In this document: in pieces, positions 34,649 through 41,941 of the stretch
Layout of the letters: each line of letters begins with the position of its first letter
Position numbering within the stretch: the stretch's first letter is position 1
Source: Candidatus Eisenbergiella merdavium
Lineage (GTDB): Bacteria; Bacillota; Clostridia; Lachnospirales; Lachnospiraceae
Direction of reading: 5' to 3'
DNA length: 64,000 nt
NCBI GenBank assembly: GCA_019119595.1
Contig: DWWS01000069.1
Coordinates: forward strand, 1-64,000
The notes under the pieces: model-generated
What the model saw: the letters and a program-made list of their open reading frames with translations, nothing else
Told to the model about the DNA's origin: nothing
Databases searched by the model: none
Program-made: the position numbers and the translations under genes

Positions 34649-35758
34649 ATGCAGGCATTCAGTCATATCACAATAGAAGCAACCGGATATTGTAATGCTC
34701 ACTGTAAATGGTGTAAGACCGGAAGAAAAAACAGGAATTTACTTCCTAAGAAAAATTATCTTTCCGCGAAGGAACTGACAAAGGCTATAGACCATTTAAA
34801 AAGCTATCACCTTATTACATCAGACTGCCTTATAGACCTTTTCAATTGGGGAGAGCCTTTTTTAAATCCGGAGCTTATCACTATATTAGAAATCCTGCAG
34901 GCGCAAGGATTACGAATCGGTTTATCCACCAATGCATCTCAATATGTTGAGATACCCGCACATCTGCTTTCCGGCATTGAATATCTGATTTTATCCATTT
35001 CCGGTTTTTCGAATGAAAGTTACGGAAGGATACATGGGCTGAATCTGGATAGGGTAAAGCAAAATATTGAAAGGCTTGGAGACTATTTCTATAAGAATGA
35101 TCAGTCTGGAAAGCTTATCATGAATTTTCATGTTTATCAGCATAATCTTTCTGAGATTGAAGCGGCCAACGAATTTTGCCTCCAACATCACATATGTTTT
35201 TCTCCTCATATCGCTTATCTTGCTGATGAAGCGATATTTGTAGAATATCTGGAAGGAACGTTGGGACATGACATTTTACAGGAAGCGTCAAAAGAAATCC
35301 TTCTTGGACTTCTAAATGCAGAGACCTCCCATTCCTTCCAATGTCCTCAAAAGGAAAATCTTGTTCTTGACGAGAATATGCATGTGCTGCCCTGCTGCCT
35401 TTTTACCTCATCCGAACAAATAGGCAGCTTATATGATTTTACGTCAATGGATTCTTTGAGAAGATCATTGGATTCATGGGGCTATTGCGACCGATGTATA
35501 TCATCAGGCCAGGCGCAAATAGTCACCTCTCCTCTTCTGTTTGAATATGGCTTCCGGAATCATTCCGAGGTATCGCCGAAGATTTACCTTGGAGACAAAA
35601 ACGGGCTTTTTTCAGAGGAAAGAACTATTATAGAACCTAAAATTCCAACAGAAAGACATTTTTCCTTTCAATGGCCTATTCATAAGCGGAAAGCATCAGC
35701 AAGCCTTTCACGGAGCATTCATGCTTTCCGTTCCACCAACATGGGTTACACCATCTGA
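34649..35758 (+). CDS. Radical SAM/SPASM-type protein, last gene of cassette 2
   Basis: A 369-residue radical SAM enzyme with the CNAHCKWC cluster motif (Cx3Cx2C) near residue 15, FNWGEPFLNPE and LSTNAS, then auxiliary cysteines in QCPQKENLVLDENMHVLPCC and WGYCDRC of SPASM type. Such proteins in glycan clusters may modify sugars or lipids; the substrate cannot be told. The C-terminus begins a beta-rich segment (KIYLGDKNGLFSEERTIIEP) that ends abruptly near a convergent gene of different base composition, so the protein may be truncated. GGGGGG-rich DNA with GGAAGG precedes the ATG. Confidence 0.78.
   Translation: MQAFSHITIEATGYCNAHCKWCKTGRKNRNLLPKKNYLSAKELTKAIDHLKSYHLITSDCLIDLFNWGEPFLNPELITILEILQAQGLRIGLSTNASQYVEIPAHLLSGIEYLILSISGFSNESYGRIHGLNLDRVKQNIERLGDYFYKNDQSGKLIMNFHVYQHNLSEIEAANEFCLQHHICFSPHIAYLADEAIFVEYLEGTLGHDILQEASKEILLGLLNAETSHSFQCPQKENLVLDENMHVLPCCLFTSSEQIGSLYDFTSMDSLRRSLDSWGYCDRCISSGQAQIVTSPLLFEYGFRNHSEVSPKIYLGDKNGLFSEERTIIEPKIPTERHFSFQWPIHKRKASASLSRSIHAFRSTNMGYTI
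35687..35730. repeat. 10-bp inverted repeat at the end of cassette 2
   Basis: CGGAAAGCAT and ATGCTTTCCG form a perfect inverted repeat with a 24-base loop, at the 3' end of the radical SAM gene and just before the convergent ATPase gene. It could act as a terminator, though no T-run follows, or mark a junction of inserted DNA. Confidence 0.35.
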
Positions 35759-35792
35759 TTTCACGACAGTTGATATACAACCAATCACATTA

Positions 35793-37133
35793 TCAAATTT
35801 TATTCTGCTCCAATGCCAATCCGATCAGCCGGTCCGCCTGATCGGCCATGAACAGCGGGATATTCAGCACATCGTTATCCAGCTTCAGATTGTCCAGAGA
35901 AAAACGGATGCGGAGCTTGACCTTATCGGGAAACAGCTCCTTGAATTTCTTCAGGCTCTTACTGGAGGTATTGGTCTCGGATTTCACTTCCACCGGGAAG
36001 ATATCGTTCTCCCTCTGAATGAGGAAATCCACCTCGTAAGGCGGGTTGTTCTGGCTCCAATAGTGGGGCGTTACTTCAAACTGTGTGATCAAAGTCTGCA
36101 GCACAAAGTTTTCGGTCAATGCGCCCTTGAATTCGGTAAACAGACGGTTGCCTTCGCCGAATGCCGTGGGAGCCAGCTGTGCCAGACGGCGGAGCAGTCC
36201 CACGTCCACCAGGTATATCTTAAAAGCAGACAGGTCGTCATAGGCTGCGATAGGAAGGCCGGGAGCGGAGCTGCGGTAGACCTTATGCACCAGGCGGGCA
36301 TCCACCAGCCATTGAAGGGCATCCTCATATTCACGGGCCCTCGCTCCCTCCTTGACCACTTTGTAAATGAACTTCTTGTTTTCTCTTGCCAGTTGAGAAG
36401 GAATGGACTTCCAGATCATTGATATCTTCGGAAATTCACTGAGGTTGGGATGCTTGGCAAAGTCGCGCTCATAAGCTCCGATGATCCCGGACAGGGCTTC
36501 CTGCATGGCGGAAACATCCCGTGCCTCCGTCCACATCAGCACCGGCTCCGGCATTCCGCCGGTGACATAGTACATTTTCAGCTTCTCATAAAGAGGATTA
36601 AAAAAGGCGTCCGGAATGGGCTCGAGCGTATCCACCTGCTCCAGATACTTCGCCAGATTTTCGTCTCCGTTGGCAAACAAAAACTCCGCGAAGGTCATGG
36701 GATCGATCTGCATGAAGTTGACCTTGCCCACCGGGAAAGAGGAGGGCTTCGCCAGGGCAATGCCCAGCAGAGAACCAGCACAGGCAACGTGGTACTGCGG
36801 CGCGTTCTCGCAGAAATATTTCATGGAGTTAATAACCTTGGGGCAGTCCTGCACCTCGTCAAAGATGATCAGCGTCTTTTCCGGCAGTATCTTCTGGCCG
36901 CTTGCCAGCATCAGGTTCTGCAGGATCCGGTCAACGTCCTTGGTGGTTTCAAAAAACTGCTTGTACTCTTCGTTTTCGTCAAAGTTAAAGTAGGCTGTAT
37001 TTTCATAACAGCGTCTTCCTAGTTCTTTCAAAATCCAGGTCTTTCCCACCTGCCGGACGCCCTTCAGGATCAATGGCTTACGGTAAGGAGAATTCTTCCA
37101 ATCCAGCAATTTTTTCAGGATAAATCGTTCCAT
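35793..37133 (-). CDS. AAA-family ATPase with DUF4143 domain
   Basis: A 446-residue protein of the widespread ATP-binding/DUF4143 family. The N-terminal AAA domain has Walker A KGVRQVGKTW, Walker B LIIFDEVQDC and the sensor-like VACAGSLLGIAL. The C-terminal DUF4143 region has GALTENFVLQTL, YWSQNNPPYEVDFLIQ and FPVEVKSE, a restriction-endonuclease-like E-VD-EVK pattern. Function in the family is not settled. It has no glycan role that I can see, has its own promoter, is visibly GC-richer than cassette 2, and lies between cassette 2 and site C, suggesting acquisition as a single gene. ATG at 37133 follows GAGGG. Confidence 0.85.
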   Translation of the reverse strand: MERFILKKLLDWKNSPYRKPLILKGVRQVGKTWILKELGRRCYENTAYFNFDENEEYKQFFETTKDVDRILQNLMLASGQKILPEKTLIIFDEVQDCPKVINSMKYFCENAPQYHVACAGSLLGIALAKPSSFPVGKVNFMQIDPMTFAEFLFANGDENLAKYLEQVDTLEPIPDAFFNPLYEKLKMYYVTGGMPEPVLMWTEARDVSAMQEALSGIIGAYERDFAKHPNLSEFPKISMIWKSIPSQLARENKKFIYKVVKEGARAREYEDALQWLVDARLVHKVYRSSAPGLPIAAYDDLSAFKIYLVDVGLLRRLAQLAPTAFGEGNRLFTEFKGALTENFVLQTLITQFEVTPHYWSQNNPPYEVDFLIQRENDIFPVEVKSETNTSSKSLKKFKELFPDKVKLRIRFSLDNLKLDNDVLNIPLFMADQADRLIGLALEQNKI

Positions 37134-37186
37134 AGAGTTGTCCCTCACATTTTTATTGGATTTTTATGTTTATGTATCACACTTTT

Positions 37187-37215
37187 ATTATATGCAGGAG
37201 CTATGAAAATATCAA
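37187..37215 (-). promoter_or_regulatory. Promoter of the DUF4143 ATPase gene
   Basis: On the minus strand TTGATA (plus 37210-37215), 17 bases, TATAAT (plus 37187-37192): a near-consensus promoter facing away from cassette 3. The rest of the 37134-37440 gap holds two inverted repeats and site C; no gene is visible there. Confidence 0.7.
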
Positions 37216-37250
37216 TTGGGATCACAAAATTATTTGGTTTTAATGGATAT

Positions 37251-37280
37251 TATTCACACTTTTATATGAAATAGTGAATA
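37251..37280. repeat. Inverted repeat TATTCAC/GTGAATA
   Basis: A 7-base perfect inverted repeat with a 16-base AT-rich loop, between the ATPase promoter and site C. It may be an operator or an accessory protein site. No function is shown by the sequence. Confidence 0.35.
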
Positions 37281-37304
37281 CTAACCTTTTCGCTAAAACA
37301 ATCC

Positions 37305-37333
37305 ATGGTTTCAAACTGTCGTTTGAAATCCAT
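37305..37333. repeat. Near-perfect hairpin upstream of site C
   Basis: ATGG-TTTCAAAC, loop TGTC, GTTTGAAA-T-CCAT: a 12-bp stem with one bulge and a four-base loop, 27 bases before site C. No T-run follows on either side, so it is not an obvious terminator. It could bind a regulator or accessory recombination protein, or insulate cassette 3 from upstream transcription. Confidence 0.45.
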
Positions 37334-37360
37334 CGTATGATTGAAAATATCATTGAAATG

Positions 37361-37393
37361 GAAAAAGACATTTTATCCCAAAATGTTGCCTTC
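37361..37393 (+). repeat. Recombination site C (33 bp, 14-5-14)
   Basis: Plus-strand arm GAAAAAGACATTTT, spacer ATCCC, arm AAAATGTTGCCTTC. The outer arm matches that of site A with a single difference; the inner arm differs from A and B at three positions. Orientation equals B (direct repeat) and is opposite to A. It lies 47 bases before the first gene of cassette 3, about 11.9 kb from site B. Confidence 0.75.
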
Positions 37394-37440
37394 CCCCGTG
37401 ATTCAAAATAATTCCCGTTTCAGAAAAGGAGTGAATTCAC

Positions 37441-38466
37441 TTGGGCGGCCAGGATGAAAACAACTTAGTATCAAACGCTATTCTTCCGCTGGTCAGCGTT
37501 ATTGTTCCTGTTTATAACGTAGCCGAATATCTGCCGGACCTGTTAGACAGCCTGAGAAAGCAGACTTTTTCCAACATTGAGATCCTCCTGATAAATGACG
37601 GTTCAATAGATAGCAGCCGCGAGCTCTGTGTAGCGGCCGCCTTGAATGATCCCAGGATCAAGCTCATTGAATTTGATAAAAATCTTGGTGTTTCTGCCGC
37701 AAGGAATGCCGGCCTGGACCATGCAAACGGTACTTATCTTTCTTTCGTAGACTCCGATGACAAAATTGAACCTGACATGGTTGAATATCTGGTCCGGCTG
37801 ATCCAATACAAAAATGCCGGGGTAGCAACCTGCGGAATCTATTTCAATTACAACGGTAGTAGCCGGAAAAAACGAGGAAGCGGGAATCAGTATACCGCTT
37901 CCGCCCGGTTTGTCATTGATGAGATCAATTATGGCGGAGAGTTCACGCCCTATTTGGTGGATAAGCTTTTCGAACGCAAGCTGCTGCAGGGGATCCGCTT
38001 TCAGGAGGGGGTATCCATAGGGGAAGACTATCGCTTTGTCATACGGGTGCTGATGCGCGATCCGCTTGTAGTCCACGGCGGCGAATGTAAGTATCATTAC
38101 CTCCAGCACGCAGAAAGCGTAACTCACCGCGGTCTCGGAAATCTGAAAATGGTTTACCGAAACAGGAAAAATTATCACAGCACCTATGAAATGCTTCAGC
38201 AATACGACAGCGCGCTCGCTTCCGGGGCACTGGCATACTACATCCTCCAGGAAATGGCCGTTATCACTTCCATGGTGAAGGCTGAGGAATACAACAGACT
38301 GCTGGCAAAGAGCGTGCAAAAAGAGGTTCGCAGGCACCTGAGGGAATACCTTGGTCTGAAAAGAGTTCCCCTTTATCTAAAAGCATGCGCGTTCCTGATG
38401 AGTATTCACGAGGATTTTCTGCGCTGTTCCTATCGTGCTGTGTGGAAATTAAACAGGGTATCATGA
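37441..38466 (+). CDS. GT2 glycosyltransferase, first gene of cassette 3
   Basis: A 341-residue GT2 enzyme paralogous to 23588-24592 and 25544-26542: VSVIVPVYNVAEYL, LLINDGSIDSS, the metal site FVDSDDKIEPD, EINYGGEFTPYLVDK, EGVSIGEDYRF and ALAYYILQEMAVITSMVK. The start is TTG at 37441, supported by AAGGAG 9 bases upstream. No convincing promoter is present between the ATPase gene and this start (a TTGAAA at 37322-37327 has only a poor -10 at long spacing), so expression probably needs a rearrangement that brings in the mobile promoter. Confidence 0.85.
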   Translation: MGGQDENNLVSNAILPLVSVIVPVYNVAEYLPDLLDSLRKQTFSNIEILLINDGSIDSSRELCVAAALNDPRIKLIEFDKNLGVSAARNAGLDHANGTYLSFVDSDDKIEPDMVEYLVRLIQYKNAGVATCGIYFNYNGSSRKKRGSGNQYTASARFVIDEINYGGEFTPYLVDKLFERKLLQGIRFQEGVSIGEDYRFVIRVLMRDPLVVHGGECKYHYLQHAESVTHRGLGNLKMVYRNRKNYHSTYEMLQQYDSALASGALAYYILQEMAVITSMVKAEEYNRLLAKSVQKEVRRHLREYLGLKRVPLYLKACAFLMSIHEDFLRCSYRAVWKLNRVS

Positions 38467-39371
38467 TGAACCATTTTCCGAAGATCGTTTTTACTATTTT
38501 GCATTATTGTGTTCCGCAGGAAACGGCTGCCTGCATAGAAAGCATCCTTTCCACAGTTGCCTATGAAAATTATGACATCGTCGTTGTGGATAATGCGTCT
38601 CCCGACTCCAGCGGGCCTCTGCTCCGGGATAAATACGCCGCATTTAGCAATGTTCATTTTCTTCTGAACGAAACAAACGAAGGGTTTGCAAGAGGCAACA
38701 ATGCAGGATACCGTTATGCCCGGGAACAACTGAAGGCGGATTTTCTGGTCATGCTGAACAACGACTGCATCATGACGCAAAAGGATTTTATCCGGAAGCT
38801 TCTGCAGATTTACGGGCGTACCCCCTTTCATCTTCTGGGGCCGGATATCATAACTCCCGGCGGCGAGCACCGAAATCCCCACCGGATGACAAATTTCAGC
38901 CGGAGGGATATCAACCGAATCATTCGCAATCGGACGATGATCTTGCTCTATTTGAGGCTGAAGCGTCTACTGCATATAGAAAACAAAATATTATTAATAG
39001 AAAAATGGGACGAGCAAAGGTCAAGAAAAGAACGGGGAGCGGTGATCCGTAATCTTCCACAGCAAAATGTGGTGTTACAGGGAAGCTGCCTTATTTTTTC
39101 GCCGGATTATCTGCGACAGGAAAAAGAAGCTCTCTGTCCGGATACTTTTATGTGGCTGGAGGAAGAAATTCTTTTTTATATGTGTATGCAAAAGGATTAC
39201 GTCATCCGATACAGCCCTGAGATACGGATCCTCCATTCAGAGGAAGCGAGCACAAAAAGAAGCTGGGATTCCTTTGGAAGATACCTGTTCTTTTCAGAAC
39301 AGCTGCGGAATTCCGCAGTTGTTTTCAGAAATATTATGGACTGCTGCGAATCAGGAGAAAAAAGACGATGA
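38463..39371 (+). CDS. GT2 glycosyltransferase, second gene of cassette 3
   Basis: A 302-residue rhamnosyltransferase-like GT2: IVFTILHYCVPQE, VVDNASPDSSG, NEGFARGNNAGYRYAR, LNNDCIMTQKD, GPDIITPGGEHRNPHR and TFMWLEEEIL. It is a paralogue of the second gene in cassettes 1 and 2. ATG at 38463 overlaps the upstream stop (ATGA). The open frame extends upstream to 38385, but that part overlaps the previous gene and is not real. Confidence 0.87.
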   Translation: MMNHFPKIVFTILHYCVPQETAACIESILSTVAYENYDIVVVDNASPDSSGPLLRDKYAAFSNVHFLLNETNEGFARGNNAGYRYAREQLKADFLVMLNNDCIMTQKDFIRKLLQIYGRTPFHLLGPDIITPGGEHRNPHRMTNFSRRDINRIIRNRTMILLYLRLKRLLHIENKILLIEKWDEQRSRKERGAVIRNLPQQNVVLQGSCLIFSPDYLRQEKEALCPDTFMWLEEEILFYMCMQKDYVIRYSPEIRILHSEEASTKRSWDSFGRYLFFSEQLRNSAVVFRNIMDCCESGEKRR

Positions 39372-40687
39372 AGGATCCTCAGCCCCGGCTGCTTATTATC
39401 TGCCCTTCCATGTGGCCCCGCATGAGAACCTGGGGGGAAACGCAGCGAATGTTTTATCTCGCCAATGATCTCTCGAAAAGCGGATGGGAGGTTTTTACGC
39501 TTTCCCCCGATTTTTCCTGCGACACGGACCTTTACAGCAAAAGCGGCTGTTTTTCTTCATATTTCCCGAACAGGTGCTCCCGCAAAAAACAGGATGCTCA
39601 GGAGCGGATACAGGAGAACGGGACGTTTGTTCTTCCCCGTTTTCTGCAAACGCTTGCCGCCCACACCATAACGCCGATCGTGAAATGGCTCTACAACGAA
39701 CCGGATTGCTATGAGGGGCTCAGCAAGCAGCTATGGATATGGAAAAACCGCAGCGAGATCCGCCGGTTGCTCCGCGAGATCAATTATGACGTCCTTATCA
39801 TAAGCGCCCCTTCCTTTGTACTTTTTCGCTTTGCAGAGAAGGTCAAAAAAATAAATGCGTCCATCCCTGTCATTTTGGATTACCGGGATCCCTGGCATTT
39901 GTGGAATCGAAAGAAAAATTTTGCCTATCTCACCGAAAAACGGAGACTGAGGTATGCGGACGCCGTCGTAGGGTTTTCAGAGATCTTTGCCAAAGACATG
40001 GAACAGGTTTTTCACCTTCCGAAAGGGAAATGCCGCGTCGTCTACAACGGCTACTCAGAAGCCGACTGGAGCGCTGCAGAAAGCAGATATGCGCCTCCGT
40101 TTGAAAGAACACCGGGAAAGCTTTATCTGGTCTTTACAGGAAACCTTTCCTTTTGGGCTTCAGAAAATAATTACAGGAATCCGTTTCCGCTGATCGAAAC
40201 AGTACGCACATTTCCGGATGCAGAGCTGTATTTTGTCGGCATACAGGGGCGGCCTCCGGACATTTATTATGACAACGTACATTTTATCGGAAATGTTTCT
40301 CAGGAGACCTCCTTCCACTATATGCTGGCCAGCGATATCCTGATCAGCATCCATGATGCAAAGGATGATTCCGGAACCTATCTGGTTTCCGGCAAATTTT
40401 ACGATTATATGCGAAGCGGCAGGGTCATCTGGCATATCGGAAGGCCTCAGGATCTCATGTCCGACTGGATACGCAGATATCAGCTCGGGATCACCTGCTC
40501 CAATGATCCATCCGGTCTGAAAGCCTCGTTGGAGCTGCTGATCCAAGAGCATGAACGGGACCGCCTTCACATGCTCCGAAAAAGGAATATGAAGCTTATC
40601 AAAGATTTTTCCAGGGAGATGCAGAACAGCCGATATGAGACATTTCTGCGTTCCATTTACAAAAACAAACGATTAGGAGGATTTTAG
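39368..40687 (+). CDS. GT4 glycosyltransferase
   Basis: A 439-residue GT-B enzyme with RLLIICPSMWPRMRTWGETQRMFYLANDL, VILDYRDPWHLWN, ADAVVGFSEIFAKDM, VVYNGYSEADW, LVFTGNLSFW and DILISIHDAKDDSGTYLVSGKFYDYMRSG. The last motif replaces the usual E-x7-E region and resembles a subgroup of GT4 proteins that recognise N-acetylated or deoxy sugars, though no substrate can be assigned. ATGA overlap with the upstream gene. Next to it are the UDP-ManNAcA synthesis genes. Confidence 0.82.
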   Translation: MKDPQPRLLIICPSMWPRMRTWGETQRMFYLANDLSKSGWEVFTLSPDFSCDTDLYSKSGCFSSYFPNRCSRKKQDAQERIQENGTFVLPRFLQTLAAHTITPIVKWLYNEPDCYEGLSKQLWIWKNRSEIRRLLREINYDVLIISAPSFVLFRFAEKVKKINASIPVILDYRDPWHLWNRKKNFAYLTEKRRLRYADAVVGFSEIFAKDMEQVFHLPKGKCRVVYNGYSEADWSAAESRYAPPFERTPGKLYLVFTGNLSFWASENNYRNPFPLIETVRTFPDAELYFVGIQGRPPDIYYDNVHFIGNVSQETSFHYMLASDILISIHDAKDDSGTYLVSGKFYDYMRSGRVIWHIGRPQDLMSDWIRRYQLGITCSNDPSGLKASLELLIQEHERDRLHMLRKRNMKLIKDFSREMQNSRYETFLRSIYKNKRLGGF

Positions 40688-40690
40688 AAA

Positions 40691-41920
40691 ATGGTAAATG
40701 TTGTCGGTTTAGGCTATATCGGACTTCCCACCGCTCTTATGTTGGCGTCCCACGGCGTGGAGATTGTAGGCACGGATTATGATGCAAAACGGATCGAACG
40801 CCTTCAGCGGGGAGAGATCGTGTTTGAAGAGGAAGGACTGGAGGAGCTTTTCCATACTGCCGTAGAGGGAGGGATCCGCTTTTCCACAGACTATCAGAGG
40901 ACAGATATCTATATCGTAGCAGTTCCCACACCGTACAATAAGTCAAATAAAAAATTAGACGCTTCCTATGTGATAAATGCAGTTAAAAGCATATTGGCCG
41001 TCGCGCCCAGGGGTGCTGTCATTGTTGTGGAATCCACCATATCTCCCGGGACGATCGAAAAATATGTGAAGCCGGTCATCGAAGCCGAGGGTTTTCGTCT
41101 GGGCGAGGATATACACATCGCGCATGCTCCGGAAAGGATCATTCCGGGCAATATGATATATGAATTAAAGCATAACTCCAGAACGATCGGGGCGGACGAG
41201 CCCTCCGTCGGGGCAAAGATCAGATCTGTTTATGCTTCCTTCTGCGAAGGTGAAATTGTCCTGACTGATATCAAAACTGCCGAAATGTCAAAGGTAGTCG
41301 AAAACACCTTCCGCGACATTAATATTGCCTTCGCAAATGAACTGGCAAAGATCTGCCGCTCCGATAACATGGATGTGTATGAGATCATCCGGGTGGCCAA
41401 CCGTCATCCGCGCGTCAACATATTACAGCCCGGCCCCGGCGTAGGCGGACACTGTATCTCCGTTGATCCCTGGTTCCTGGTCGGAGATTATCCCGGCCTT
41501 GCCAATATCATTCTGGCCGCGCGCAAGATCAACGACTCCATGCCCGAGTTTGTTTTGGACAGAGCCCGCGCGATCATGACGGAAAATCAGCTTTCGGATC
41601 TGTCCAGAGTCGGCTTATACGGCATGACCTATAAGGAAAATGTGGATGACATCCGGGAAAGCCCCACTCTGCAGCTTATGGAAGCAATGGAGAGGCATCT
41701 TGCCGCTCCGCTGAAGGTTTACGATCCTTATGTGAAAACACGTGTATTCGATTCCCAATACTTTGACCTGGATGAATTTCTGTCTGAAACAGATCTGGTC
41801 ATTGTCATGGTAGGTCATGACCAGATCCGTAAAAACGCAGATAAGCTCCGGGAGAAGATTGTTTTGGATACCAGGAATCTTTTTACCGGGGAGCAGATAA
41901 AAAAGCTTTATAAGCTGTAG
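40691..41920 (+). CDS. wecC: UDP-N-acetyl-D-mannosaminuronate dehydrogenase
   Basis: A 409-residue nucleotide-sugar dehydrogenase: N-terminal NAD domain VVGLGYIGLPTALMLA, AVPTPYN, VESTISPGT, HAPERIIPGNM, then KVVENTFRDINIAFANELA with the lysine and asparagine active-site elements, and GPGVGGHCISVDPWF with the catalytic cysteine. The FRDINIA and VDPWF forms are those of WecC (UDP-ManNAc 6-dehydrogenase) rather than UDP-glucose dehydrogenase. Together with the epimerase that follows it would supply UDP-ManNAcA. The gene starts 3 bases after the GT4 gene, behind AGGAGG. Confidence 0.88.
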   Translation: MVNVVGLGYIGLPTALMLASHGVEIVGTDYDAKRIERLQRGEIVFEEEGLEELFHTAVEGGIRFSTDYQRTDIYIVAVPTPYNKSNKKLDASYVINAVKSILAVAPRGAVIVVESTISPGTIEKYVKPVIEAEGFRLGEDIHIAHAPERIIPGNMIYELKHNSRTIGADEPSVGAKIRSVYASFCEGEIVLTDIKTAEMSKVVENTFRDINIAFANELAKICRSDNMDVYEIIRVANRHPRVNILQPGPGVGGHCISVDPWFLVGDYPGLANIILAARKINDSMPEFVLDRARAIMTENQLSDLSRVGLYGMTYKENVDDIRESPTLQLMEAMERHLAAPLKVYDPYVKTRVFDSQYFDLDEFLSETDLVIVMVGHDQIRKNADKLREKIVLDTRNLFTGEQIKKLYKL

Positions 41921-41941
41921 ATCCAAACAGGAGAAACACAA

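Noticed and set aside
37305..37333. Intrinsic terminator upstream of cassette 3
   Set aside because: The hairpin is not followed by a T-run on either strand, so I list it only as an inverted repeat.
40691..41920. UDP-glucose 6-dehydrogenase (ugd)
   Set aside because: The GGHCISVDPWF and FRDINIA motifs and the adjacent UDP-GlcNAc 2-epimerase gene favour UDP-ManNAc dehydrogenase.
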